Of a stretch of 64,000 nt of DNA, positions 49,308 through 61,237 are shown piece by piece; the stretch's first letter is position 1; every line of letters starts with the position of its first letter. Under the pieces are notes generated by a model, which saw nothing but the letters and a program-made list of their open reading frames with translations, searched no databases and was not told the DNA's origin. The position numbers and the translations under genes were made by a program. The stretch is from Ulota crispa (taxonomy: Eukaryota; Streptophyta; Bryopsida; Orthotrichales; Orthotrichaceae): the NCBI GenBank assembly GCA_963920765.1, contig OY987244.1, forward strand, positions 9,922,501 through 9,986,500, given 5' to 3'.

Positions 49308-51850
49308 TTACCTTCTCCAATCCTCTAGAGAAGCAACATTGCTCAAGACAAATTTGTGGATCCATTCACGGAGATCACGTGATAAAATATGTAAGTCGCC
49401 TTTCCCTTCCATGATCTCGTTGTACATAGACGGGTCTTCTTTGTCATCCCAAATTCTTTGTATTGTCACCTTGTACTCTTGCATGTACTCTGTACAAAAA
49501 CCTAATGCCTCCACAATGGCATAACCTTCAACCATACTACCCTCCGATTGAGCTTGGTTTTGCACATAACTTTTCAAAATCTTCAAGTACCTTTCAATGG
49601 AATACATCCACTAAGTGTGCACGGGTCCGCATAACTCCACTTGCTCCACTAGGTGAAGAACCAAATGGTTCATGATGTCAAAAAATGATGGTGGGAACTC
49701 TTTCTCTAGCATACAAAGAGTGAGGGCCACATCAACCTTCAAATCCACAATATTAGTAATAGAGATAGTCTTAGCACAAATCCTCCTAAACAAACGTGAC
49801 ATCATGATAATAGTAGAACGCACCTCTTTCTTCATGACTGTTTGAATACACATTGGGAGGATTTGCTGCATTAAGACATCGTAGTCATGGAACTTAAGGC
49901 CCTTCAAGGTACCATCGACATGTACGCGCTTCTTGAGCTGACCAACATATTGTGTAGGTGTATGCAATGACCTAATTTGATTCACAAATGAATGCTTCTC
50001 TTCTTTTGACAAGACATAAGGCGATTGTGTTAGAGCAATGCTTCTAGCAGTCCTCCCTGGTACAGGCCACAGATGTTTCCTTAGATCAGCTTCTTTCATA
50101 TCCAGTCTTGTTGCTATAGTGTCTTTTTCTCCAAATTGGGTTTTCATAATGTTTTTAGTGAGGTTTTTCTCACAGTGCATGACGTCTAACGTGTGGTGAA
50201 TTAGTATATCTTGCACATTTCACAACAAAACATTAGATTTTGTTCATACAAAAAAGGAAATTTTTTCAAAATGGTTGACCTCTTCAGGTTTCAATTGAAG
50301 CCCTTGGATGCTCATTTAAGGAGACTCCTTCCCTACTATGTGCAATTTCAAACATCTGCAAAAACGCATTTTTGAGTTCAAGGTTTGTTGATTACCCACC
50401 TTCCAATACACCAAACTATACAAGACTGTTTTGCGCTTGACTCCGTGCGTGTGCATTGGATTTGCCGTTTGACCACTGTTAGTTCGTCCAACATCCTCCT
50501 ACCAGTCTTCACGGTCTTGTGCGTAACAAAAGACCTCGGCCCCAGTCATTATGCCCAGTGCTTTTCCAAATTTGGATTTCCTATCAAAATTTGCTTGCTG
50601 CTTCCTCTACAGATGGCCTATAGGCAAGTGACGTCTATGACCAAGGTACACGTTCTTGTTCAGTGACTTTGATCAATGTGTCTCCACATTTGGGCCACAC
50701 AGAGGGCATGTCCTATGTCCTTTTGTAACTTGACCTGCAATGAGCCCATACGCCGCGAAGTCGTGCAAAGTCCACATTAGGATGCTGCGAAGTTTGAATA
50801 CCTTTCCTTCTTCACGTAAAACCAAACCATCAAGGCAATCAACCCCGGCCTACAATCTCTATAGTTCTTCAATCAAGGGGGCTATGTACATATCAATGTT
50901 TTTGTCAGCTACACTCTCTTTTCCAGGAATAATCAACAACAGTTGACAGCATCATAAAAAAGTTCTTTGTTACCAACCACGGCAATAGATTATAGTTAAG
51001 CATTACCATCGGCCAAGTGGAGTGACTTAAGCTCTGGTTACAAAAGGGATTTACTTCATCCAATGCCAATCCTAATTTGACATTCCAAACTTTGTTTGCA
51101 AATATAGGCTACGTTTTGTTGACATGATTCCAAGCCTTGGAATCAACCATAGACCTCATCACGTTATTCAAGCTCTTACCACTCGCATGCCATCTCATTA
51201 ATTTGGCCAACCTTCCACAACTGTACATCCTCCATAGGCGAGGAATCAGTGGAAAATGTCTTAAGACCTTTACGGGCACTGAGGTCAAGTTTGTGACATA
51301 AGGAGACTTGTGGCATACAAGACACTCCTTAGCATGTTCCAAGTCTTTCTTGAATAGGCAACAACCATCTTGGCAAGCATGTATAGAGTTATAGGACAAA
51401 CCTAATCTCATTGACATGGTCTTTGCTTCATAAAATAACTTTGGTAGAGTGTTCTCTTTCAGTAGTAAAATGCCTTTTAGAAGTTTCAGTAGTTCCTCCA
51501 CAAAGCTATTAGGAACTCTGAATGTGGTGCAGCAAACAAGTATTAGAAGTATCGCTGTAAGTTGGTTGGTTTGGCTTCCAGGGATTAACAACGTTCTCGC
51601 CTCGCGCATGAGGTTGTTGATGTTCATACTAGCTGGATCATCCACATGTACATTGGTCTACCTCATATCAAATTCCTCTTGATTCTGCTCTATCTCTTCT
51701 TCCTCTTCTCCAATGTTTACGTCAACCATGCCTTCAAACTCGTTGGTGATCCCAATACCATTCATATTGTCCTCCATTTTGTTGTTAAAATTGAGATTGT
51801 CATAAGACTTGAAACATTCGGTAACCATTTGCAAGACATCCACATCCCCT
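49308..51850 (-). pseudogene. TNP2-like CACTA transposase, degenerate
   Basis: En/Spm-type transposases cut and paste CACTA elements. The TNP2 order is visible on the minus strand: an acidic N-terminal part (51843-51658), then 51645-51109 with EELLKLLKGILLLKENTLPK, LGLSYNSIHACQDGCCLFKK, CLVCHKSPY and RHFPLIPRLWRM; further decayed text to about 50.2 kb; then 50216-49611 with LDVMHCEKNL, LKGLKFHDYDVLMQQILP, FPPSFFDIMNHLVLHLVEQV, and 49607-49308 with MYSIERYLKILKSYVQNQAQ (DUF4218). An in-frame TAG splits GPVHT from WMYSIERY where the family has a sense codon, and other breaks lie between the blocks, so this copy should not yield full-length transposase. Confidence 0.85.
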
Positions 51851-52463
51851 GAGTTATTGGCGTCCTCTATCTCTTACGGTCTCTCAATACCCACGTTGTT
51901 GTTTGCTGCCCCTAAAAATTGGTGTCGCTTCTTCCTTTATGCCCGGTAAGCCAGGTTCAGGTGGGCATTATTGTTTTGCGATTTCCAAGGTTATCATATG
52001 TCATACTGTTTGTCAAATATTCTTCCAGAATTAAACTTTATTGACCATATGTAATGGACAATACTGTACACAAGCGCATTCAATAAAAAATAGGAGTTTA
52101 ATCTATAAGTTGTGAAAGACAGAGCATGCAAACAAACCACCCCGGATCTGGTATTTTGGTAAACACAGAGGCTGTTTGCTTTGTTTGCTATTCCCCTCCT
52201 AGTAGTTGATCCAACCTCTTTCAAGTGAAGCACTTAATTGCTTCATTGAAATCAAATGCACACTCTATTGTTCTGAGTTGGCCGACAGTGGCATTCTATA
52301 ATATTCAAGAAAACGTGTTAGAATTGATGCTTCTTTCCGTCTTGTGCACCTAACATTATAGACACCAACAACCTCCTATAGAGGAACATCTGCAAGTCCT
52401 ATCCATATTTATTGGGCACATTGTAAGTTCGTGCTTGCACGTTTTATGTCTACGCAGTATTAG

Positions 52464-52566
52464 AAAATGGGCATTTTATGACTATGATTTATGACTATTT
52501 TGAGTCTTTCACAATTTGAAATGACTCGCAATAGTCATGAATCAGAGTCATAAAATGCCCATTTGC
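52464..52566. mobile_element. About 100-bp palindromic miniature element, copy 2
   Basis: Begins AAATGGGCATTTTATGACT and ends with its complement AGTCATAAAATGCCCATTT around a loop 'tttcacaatttgaa'. Same family as 47578-47676. Confidence 0.85.
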
Positions 52567-53168
52567 AAATTGTACAATTTGCGAGCTTGTTTTGCTTTTT
52601 ATTTGATTCCCTCTTTCTAATTGCAACGCTTGCTTTGAAGTTCCAATGTTAGTAGCAATCCAGAAGTATTTTAAAATTTACTCATGGGGTTTGGAGGGTC
52701 ATGCAAGCTGTACATTAATAATGTTGGGACTTTAAAAAAATAGCCCATGTCATCCATTATAGTGTATGGTATTTTAAACAAAGGTGACCACATGGTTATC
52801 GGCCTCTCCAGCATTAGCATACTCAGTCTACAAACGCACCCCAAGAATGACAGACCTCACTCTCAGTTCACGCAATAATGGGCAAACAATTCATCTCCTA
52901 CCTGAACGTCAATTTTTGCTAGGGTGATTACATAGCCCCATTTGCTTGTATTCCAAGGCTTTGGTAACATTTTTTATTTCCAAACCACATTTCCTATCTC
53001 CCTTTGGCCTTTAGAATTGTTGATAAAGTCGACAACATTCCCCTTTAAAATATCTCCGTCTATGAAGACATCGTCCTCTACTTGCATCACATACGAGTTC
53101 ATTCAAGGGTAATTCTCGCTGACTACCTTATACTCTTCATGAGTGTACTTGGGCCCAACAAAAGAGAG

Positions 53169-53777
53169 TTATTCCTCGCTCCTAGAAGCAAATTCAAATG
53201 CAAATAGGCCCCAGCCCATGAAAGCAAACTTGGAAATTTGAATTATCCATTTCCTATTAGCATATGAGATCTGGGTCATTTTTGGAATTTGACCATTGCA
53301 CCATTGGCCATCATAAACATTTGATCTCCATTCATGTAAGGCAGCAGCTCTTCCAGACATCTTCTCAGACCTAACAAGCATTTTCCCCTTTTGGAGGCTC
53401 ATAAATGACCTCAACAATGTCATACATGCTGCTTGAGCGTATGTCCTTCTTTGACTATACAAAAACAACACAATCTCAATTAACGGCTAAATACAAACGT
53501 TGAGTCAGGCTTGTGAACGTGAAAACAATTTTGAGGGGGGGGGATATACCAATATGGAGGACGTGAAGGCCGGGTCCCTTTTACGGGTTTTGAGGTGTTT
53601 CCGGATGTTGGATTTGTCAAAAACCTTCCCGCTTGCGTTGTCTAAACATGGGCATGAATATCGCCGTAGATGCAGTCTGTTAGCTTCCATCTCCTCTTCT
53701 TGCCATAGTTGCAAATGCTTGAGATTCTCCAATTCTTTGTCTTTGTTGCTCAATTCCTCCAATCTGCACATAGACAA
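53169..53777 (-). pseudogene. Two unrecognised frames, probably transposon-derived
   Basis: Minus frames 53777-53505 and 53471-53169. The first has a coiled, charged start (EELSNKDKELENLKHLQLWQ) and a short Cys/His patch, YSCPCLDNASGKVFDKSN followed by IRKHLKTRKRDP, which might be a degenerate zinc finger. No family is recognised. Location upstream of the TNP2 remnant suggests the same or a neighbouring element. Confidence 0.3.
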
Positions 53778-55147
53778 CGTTCAATAAGTATTCTCTAACA
53801 ACAATAGATATGATAGTACTTTAGGTAGTTGCTATTCATATACCCAAGAAAAGAATTATACTACCTTCAGAGGGTGACTAGACAAAGACAGATGATGCAT
53901 TACAGTCACATGACATCTACAAGTTATTTTGCCGTAGCGCTGATGTAACAAGAGACAGTCAACTATTGTAACTACGCCGTAGGCGTCGCCACAGTCTATG
54001 CAAATAGTGTAAGAGGTCTTGTACTCAAAGCGGCTGCCAAAACCACGCGTCCTAAACTACATATCACGCATGTTTTTTTGGCAAAGAGGTATCAAGTCCA
54101 GTAGTTGTGATGGCATTTTGGTGTGAGGAAAAGATCCAAGCAATAGTAGCATCTGGCTTTCTTATGCTCAAAACATGGCTTCTGCCCCCATCAATGAGTA
54201 TGAACAATTCAAGGCAAGCAAAATTGCAAGAGTGCAACGCCAAAATGTGCAAACTAGGACTATCAACAAGAGGAGACAAAATTCTACAGCAAGAAGAGCT
54301 TTGGTACGCTACTGACTAATATGTCATCATTATTTTTTTTTGTTGCGGGCGCCTCGTACCCAAAGTTAAAGGGTTCTCATTTCACGCCGCGAAACGTGAA
54401 GTTGATCCAAGGGTGATTGCTGCAAAGCTGGTTCAAGCGCCAGGCACATGCACTGGACCTGCTGAATTTGTTGTCCTCAAAGTCATTGACGTTTACAACG
54501 GAAGCATTGGTGAACAAGCCAAAAGTAGTTAATGCTTGCAAGTCACCACGCAATAAAATTAGCAGGATTTTTCCTATTCAAACAATCTTTTTTTACGCTC
54601 ATTTCTAGATATGGTGCAGTTGATTCTCTCATGTCTGTTTGAATGGACAGCGCAGTTGTCATGTGCTACTAGGGTTTTAGACTCAAGAGTGACATGACTC
54701 CTTGCAATTATAGTAGATGTGACACCACGGTGTTGTACACTTCGTCTCTTTCATTTTGCAAAGTGTTTTTCTATTGCATTCTGCTTTCCTATGTTCTAGA
54801 GCTTTGCCGGTAGACATCAACAACACCTAAGTCCGGTGGGTGCTCCAACCTCTTCATGCGTGAGCGGGTGAAGAATGGGTGTGCTCCTATGCGGTGTGTG
54901 AGGGTTTGGGAGGAAGGAGGGTGATTTCATGTGTGTTCTTTGGGAGAGGGGGAGAGGTGGGGGTGTTGTGAGTGCATTGGTGGGAGCGGGATTGTATTGG
55001 TTGGTGGCCTTCCGCTAATTATGTTGTATGTTTCCCGCTTTAGATTATTGTTAGCATGCTAACACTGGAGAGTGTCTGAGGCCTAACTAGTGCAGGTAGT
55101 ACGACTTGTAGCAAAAACATCGTGACACATTCGAAAGACAGTACAGG
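53778..55147. other. Intergenic DNA, no gene seen
   Basis: Mixed sequence with short frames on both strands (for example 54107-54319) and no recognisable domain. Confidence 0.35.
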
Positions 55148-56555
55148 ATGGGTGATGCGTTGAGCAATTACATAAGAATTGTTGCTAATTTACCCAAAAT
55201 TGATCAAGTGGAACTATTCCGCATAATAACATCTTTTCCGGCTATCACCTTGCCAATATTTGAATTAGTTGCTAACCAAATTGCGGGGATTTTGGAGAGC
55301 AACTTGGAGGTGCCCGTTAAAGTCTCTCACTTGCAAAAGCAAAAGGTAAGGGGCACTGAGACACAACGGAGCTGCCAATTACTGGAAATGACAAAGGCTT
55401 GCAAGGACAAGGAAGACCCTCCCTATTGGACGGAAGAGGAGGAGGATGACAAAGTCCCTTCCAATGAGGAGGAGGACGAGGAGGTCCAATTTGAGGAGGA
55501 GGCATATTTGGACAAGGAGGCATTTGAAGAGGACATCCCTCAGTTGAAGGTCCGTTTTTTGAGAACCTTATTTACACGTTATTGTTGTCAACTGCAACAT
55601 GAAGGTCAAGTCATGCCATCCGTCACTTGTTGGAGTCCCAACACATTGAAGGGGAGGCCAAGAAATTGACAATTGATGGTTGCCACTTGCCACATCCGTG
55701 CCCAAGAAATGGGAGAGGACAAAGTGCCTACGGCCTCGCCTACGGAGAAATGGCCACCACAAGAATTTTAGAGGAGTAGTGCTGAGGGTGATCAAAATCT
55801 CATTGCTGAAGAACATATGAATTCATTTCTTGACAAGCTCAGATTAGATGAGCTGCTTGTGAAGCAACATATGGCAAAGAGAGGTGTGTTCCCTGGAAAC
55901 CTTGAGGGGAAGGGGAAACATCTATAGCAAAAAGGCTTTATCAAGGAGCGCTGAAGTAGCCTGACCCCCTCTCCAATTGGAGCATTGTCAACATCGCCAT
56001 GCACACCACCTGCGAAAAACAAGGGTGTATGTGAGCAAGCAAGGGATGCCGAGAAATTGGACATATGAGAGTGGATGGAGCTGGACAACAAAGGAAGGCC
56101 TACAGGTAAGTACAAGCGTGTCTATTTGAGGAAGCTCTGGTGTTTGTCACGGGACCTTAACTGGGGCAAGTGTAAATTCAATAAACACCCACGACAACTT
56201 GTCCTTGCAATCAAAGAAAAAATGGCGGCCACTTTCAACTACAGTGGCATTTTTGGTAACATCCTCGAGGACATTTTCCTAGAGTTGATCAAAAAGCAAA
56301 TGAGGACAAAAAGGTTGAACATGAGGAAGATTATCAACTCTAGGTCCTCCCTACCCCCAAATGTGAAGAAGTCGCATGTTGAAGACTTGCGGAAGTTAAT
56401 TAAGCGGAAGGACAAGATAGAGGAATTTAAGCGCATGAAGAGGGTTTGTGGCTTGTTGCCAACGCGGTCCAACTCAAACCAATCGAAGGAATTGGTAAGA
56501 TCACGCTTAGTAAGAATCTACAACATTCCTACACTCCCCTTTTTGTTGAACTAAT
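55148..56555 (+). pseudogene. Unrecognised acidic and basic frames, probable transposon ORF remnants
   Basis: Frame 55148-55669 (173 aa) starts MGDALSNYIRIVANLPKIDQ and carries a strongly acidic run, EEEEDDKVPSNEEEDEEVQF. Frame 56075-56554 is basic (GRPTGKYKRVYLRKLWCLSR; repeated Lys/Arg) and could continue the same gene after a break near 55670-56070. I know no family for them. The 3' end runs towards the assembly gap. Confidence 0.3.
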
Positions 56556-56560
56556 ACTCT

Positions 56561-56760
56561 NNNNNNNNNNNNNNNNNNNNNNNNNNNNNNNNNNNNNNNN
56601 NNNNNNNNNNNNNNNNNNNNNNNNNNNNNNNNNNNNNNNNNNNNNNNNNNNNNNNNNNNNNNNNNNNNNNNNNNNNNNNNNNNNNNNNNNNNNNNNNNNN
56701 NNNNNNNNNNNNNNNNNNNNNNNNNNNNNNNNNNNNNNNNNNNNNNNNNNNNNNNNNNNN
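56561..56760. other. Assembly gap (200 Ns)
   Basis: Exactly 200 unknown bases, probably a placeholder of fixed length. Frames reported across it have no meaning. Confidence 0.99.
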
Positions 56761-57820
56761 ATTCTTACACAAATCAAAGTGGCTTTTAAAATTTCAAATA
56801 CCACAAGGGCATATTTGATATTTCAAATTAATGGAGGGGCCTTTTTTTATATTCTTCCAAAAAAACAAGGGGTGTCAATGATATCCTCAAAGACAACCAA
56901 GGATAGAATTGATGTTCTACAAAAAGTTAAGGGTATTTTTGATATTTGTACACAAAGCCATAATGCAATATTCATTAGTTTGGGAGAAATCTTTGATTTT
57001 GGGACTTCTGAAATTTTCCTTTTTTAGAGCTTTGAGGTGATTTAGATTGAGTTTTATTATAATTTCTTTGAGACGTTACATCAATGATGAAACATCTTGA
57101 AGGAATTATCAAAAAACTCAATTTAGATCTCCAAAATATTCTCACAAATGCAAAATTTGAGTATCCCAAAATTTGTTTTGGGAAAGCATTTATCCCAAAT
57201 TAACAAATATTGTGTTCAAGGGTGTTTACATATTTCAAATCTCTAGGGGTTATATTTGAAATTTTGATGAATTGAGGGGTATTTTTGGTATTTTCCCTAC
57301 ATTTTTCACTTAGAAAGAAATGAGGTTGTGTATTTCTTCTCTCTCGAGTGGCCCTTCTTGTACCAAAAGTAACTCACCCCCAGCTCCAAACGATATGGGA
57401 CAAACCCCCCACTCTCCCTTACAAGTGGTTTTATGAATAAAACGAGCTTAGTATAAACCGCATGACTTAGGACGCCAAATGTAGAACATGGAATACAGCA
57501 TGCGGGATGCAGAACACATGATGCAAGATGCGGGGTGCAGGATGCGGAATGCATGACAAGGCCGACTAGCCATGCGACGGGGTGAGACCCGGGCCCTTGC
57601 CTTGCCCCGCGTGCCATGTTGGCTTGGGCAACTTTCAAGGGCAACATTTAACGTCCTGCGTATGGCACTCCATCTCCGAAGCCTGTGTGGCCCTGGCATG
57701 AGTGCAGACGATTTGATATTTTCAGTATCCGCCTCATTATTGGCTCTTGGCTCTGGATCGCAAGGAGAAGCTAAGGCTTTGCATTGAGAGAAGGTATCTG
57801 AGGAAGTTTGAGTAACTTAA
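56761..57820. other. Repeat-rich intergenic DNA
   Basis: The first 540 bp are rich in 'atttcaaat/attttggtattt' words. A GC-richer stretch at 57330-57700 carries a short tandem array. No gene recognised. Confidence 0.4.
57490..57560. repeat. Short imperfect repeat of GATGCRGGATGC type
   Basis: 'gcatgcgggatgcag', 'gatgcaagatgcgggg', 'tgcaggatgcggaatgc': about six units of the 'gatgc' motif in direct order. Confidence 0.6.
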
Positions 57821-58725
57821 CCCTTTAGAGACCACCGAACCATATTTTGGTTCAAGAGAGTAGTTTTTGGCCTATATTGTAAAATTGCTCAACAATTTGG
57901 AAAATGGTTTTGATGAACCCTTGTGATCACAAATTTTTTGCATCCAACCCAAAATACAACAATAGAATCAGATATGGGAGTTGATAAATAATGGTGTTTA
58001 TACATCATGACCTCAAAATACGTATCCATATTTGGTCAAAGATGGATCAAAGCAACAACACAATACATCAAACATCCAAGAAGAATGCCATATTTCAATT
58101 ATGCAATCTTTAAAAACCTCTTATTGCTCAAGGAATATGCTTGTATTGTTTCTCCATATGGTAGTTATACAATTGTATTATTTGAGAATCCATTGAAATG
58201 ATGCTATCAATTTATTTAAAAAAAAGTTTATCCTACAGTTAAGGCCAATTCTTGATTGCTTTCACCAATTGGATTTTTTGTAACAATTATCAAATTTTTT
58301 GTAGAACCGTTTTATGGTAGCAAAGAAAATGGGATTTTTGACCCTTTTTGACCACTTAGCTACACCTTTTGATTGCTATTTTTATCTATTTTGAGTGAAA
58401 CTAATCTTGTTGGAAAGGAAACCCTACTTTCTAGAAATGTAAGGCTTTTCTCAATCAAAGCTTGCATGAAGCGCTAATATTCAAAACCACACAGGCATGA
58501 AAATCTAGAGATTCTCCAAATACGGCTCACTCAATTGTTATAATATTTCACCTCTAATGGTAGATCTAGCTGAAATTTTGATACATTGCAAAAAATAAGG
58601 TGCCCTTCACATTTGTACGGTTGGATTATTCAAATTGGGTCCATATTTGATTCAAATGCACATCTAATCTTATTGCCCCCTGTTTCTAGTGGATTTTGGG
58701 AAAATGTGTGTGTTTTTCTAAAGGG
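57821..58725. mobile_element. TTAA-flanked element, 905 bp, separate family
   Basis: TTAA (57817-57820) then CCCTTTAGAGACC; the right end is GTTTTTCTAAAGGG then TTAA (58726-58729). The terminal repeat is short but the end pattern CCCTTTAG-CTAAAGGG follows the other TTAA elements. The interior is unrelated to them at a glance and non-coding. Confidence 0.7.
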
Positions 58726-59109
58726 TTAAGCTTAGGCAGTTTATTCAAGAACAAAGTAAGCTTAGAGAGTCAAAAATTGAAACTTGGTGCTTCACACTAC
58801 ATCCCAAGTCCCACGTTTGGGTTCATTGCATTTTACCAACATGGCTTTCAGAATGTTTGGTGTCAAAGAAGGTAGGAACTTGTTATTTGATGGGGAAAAC
58901 GGAGGTACCATTTTGTACTCCACCTTAAACCCAAAAAGCCACCTTAAACCAGATTTGAAGGTATCAAATTCAGTCTAAGCCACTAAAAATTTTTCCCACG
59001 CAAATTCCTCCTCTCAAGTGAGGACGCTGTCCTGATGGACTTCCCTCCATCATGTAAATACTTGTTATTTCTTTATATTTGTGTTGATTTCAATAAATCA
59101 ACAGTTGAG

Positions 59110-59375
59110 GCAAAAGGGGTGGTCGTGGTGAGGACCACGGTTTGGTGACAACGCAGCGGCCATAGATTCCAATGCGCTGCGCCGTCTTGTCACATGCACA
59201 GCTCAGGGGGGTAGGTAGCGGGTTGGCTGGGCCAATTTCCTGCCTCACTAGCTGCCAAGCCGTGAGCCGCCATCACCGCTCGACGAGTTCGATGGGATTC
59301 GAACCCGGACCGGCGGGCGGCCAGAGACGACCGCTTTTCCAGCCAACCAAGTCCACGACTTGGCAACTGAAGACA
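59110..59375 (-). mobile_element. Candidate tRNA-derived SINE
   Basis: On the minus strand a box-A-like TTGGCTGGAAAAGCGG (near 59344) is followed after about 35 nt by a perfect box B, GGTTCGAATCC (near 59293-59303), the two internal RNA polymerase III promoter boxes of a tRNA. No acceptor stem can be folded, so it is not a tRNA gene. About 180 bp of GC-rich body follow before AT-rich sequence. The 3' tail and any target duplication are unclear. Confidence 0.5.
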
Positions 59376-59479
59376 AGCGTTTGACGCTATTATATGCTTG
59401 CAAGAGCACGTGGCCATTTTACGATGGTGTTTATTTTGTAATTTAATCATTTTCATATGTTTATCTAGAGATTTTGGAA

Positions 59480-61187
59480 GGCTCATATATTTTGCCTTTG
59501 TTTGAATAAAAATACTAAGGATTTAGAAGTCAATGGGAAAGGTGTGAAAGGAAAAGGGTTTTGGCATCTATGGTGGGGTTAGGATAAGGAGGAGCATGGG
59601 CTGATGTGCCCCACCTCCCTACCTTAGATAGGGTCGAAATTGTGGAGGAAAGATCCCTTAGTTGTTGGAAGTTAGTGTATGAGTGTTGGTGGGAAGAAAG
59701 GGAAAAATCCCGAAACTTTGAGAGGAGATTTTTTTCTGTGTATACATGATTTTGAATTGAAATTTGAGGAGGTTGTTCCTTGTGTGATTACCTTTCCAAA
59801 ATGAGTTTGCAAGTTTGATTTGGAGTTGTGATGCAAAAGTTATGAGTGTTTGAATTTTGGAGTCAAAAAGCCAAACTATGAAGAAAGGCTGAGACTTCGA
59901 CAAGCCATAACTTATGATCTGTATATCATTTTGCAACAAGATTTGGAGAGAGTGTTTATCTTGTTATTGGCTTTCTAGAAAGTCTTTAAACTTGAAGTTT
60001 GAAGCTTGGACGAGAAAGTTATGGAAGTGTGAAGGTTTGGAGGTGGCTGCCCTTTTGTTAGGAGAAAGCCGAGATTTTGAAGAGCTACAACTTTTGGACA
60101 GTATGAGATTTTCTTCTCAAAATTTTAGGAGTGATAGTTTGTTGTCATAGCTTTTCAAATTGTCTTTAATCATTTCATTTGGAGTTTTATTGAAGAAGTT
60201 ATAGTGGGTAGAAGTTGCGGGTTTGGGTGCTCTCTAAAAAATTGAGACCCACACTTTGATTGACTAGAGCTTTCGGACAAAGTTTTGTTTTGAAGTGCAA
60301 ATTTTATGGATTGAAGCCAGTGATATCATCTTTCTAAATTGATATCACGTTTCTATGGGTGATGTATAGAACAAAAGTTATAGAGGTTTTTAGAGGCAGT
60401 GTTTAGTTTGTAAAGAGGAAGAAGAGCCTCTACTTTGAACTTGCATAACTTTTGGACAGTATCTTAGATTGAGTTGAAATTTAGAGGGATGTTAGAAGGT
60501 TAGGAGAGCTTTTCAAATTGCTATTACACTTAGCATTTGAATCTTTGAGCCATCTGTGGCATTAGATAGAAGGTTGCTGCCTTTTCTAGGACTTGTTATT
60601 TGTGATTTTCCCCATTGTTTTTATTAAAACATGAAGACTTGAAGACTTGAAGACATGAAGATTTGAAGATCTGAAGATATGAAGATTTCAAGAGGAATGT
60701 TTTGGGTTTATTTTTTATGTATGTGTGGGATGTGGCTTTGTTATTCCTAGCCGGTTTTGGAGGCTCGTTTGTCAATTCATTTCCATTCTGTTTTGTAAAC
60801 CTTGTTGCGGGCAGTTTGGGTTAAACCAAACTTAACCCCATTTATTGTCGTGGTGACGAAGTGGGATTGATCACCCACATGGTCGAGACTTGCTCTGTTC
60901 TCACGATCTGGAGTTTTGGCCAGCAGATCGTGAATTTGATTTTAGGATCCCGTCATACGGACGGCAGCTCGTGTCTGCTGTCCCGATCTACCCGTCCCGT
61001 ATCCAGTGGGCTCTTATCCCTACCTTGACCCTTATACCCTTAGAGCCAGCCACAGGATAGGCCAACGGAAGACTGAAGACTAAAGATTTGAAGAGAAGAT
61101 CAAGATTGACAACGTTTTCAGTCGGCAACGCACGATCGCAGCAAGACACCCTGCGTGTTCCCAAGGCGCGCTCCTCTCAACCCGACA
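59480..61187 (+). mobile_element. 5' LTR of an LTR retrotransposon
   Basis: This block ends CTCAACCCGACA directly before a putative primer-binding region, TTTGGTGCTTCCACTGAGAG (61188-61207), and 50 bp before the gag start. Its related copy at 44300-45906 ends at the same place. The left boundary is approximate, and the 3' LTR is beyond the window. Confidence 0.6.
60631..60690. repeat. Short tandem repeat of TGAAGACTT type
   Basis: About seven imperfect 9-bp units ('tgaagactt', 'tgaagacat', 'tgaagattt', 'tgaagatct') in the LTR. Confidence 0.85.
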
Positions 61188-61237
61188 TTTGGTGCTTCCA
61201 CTGAGAGAGCTTTGGGGCGATTATTGCGTTTGTTGAT

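Noticed and set aside
56446-57027. 193-codon frame across the gap
   Set aside because: Two hundred Ns interrupt it; the apparent continuity is meaningless.
59271-59370. tRNA gene on the minus strand
   Set aside because: Box B is perfect, but no acceptor or anticodon stem can be paired around it. Better explained as a tRNA-derived SINE head.
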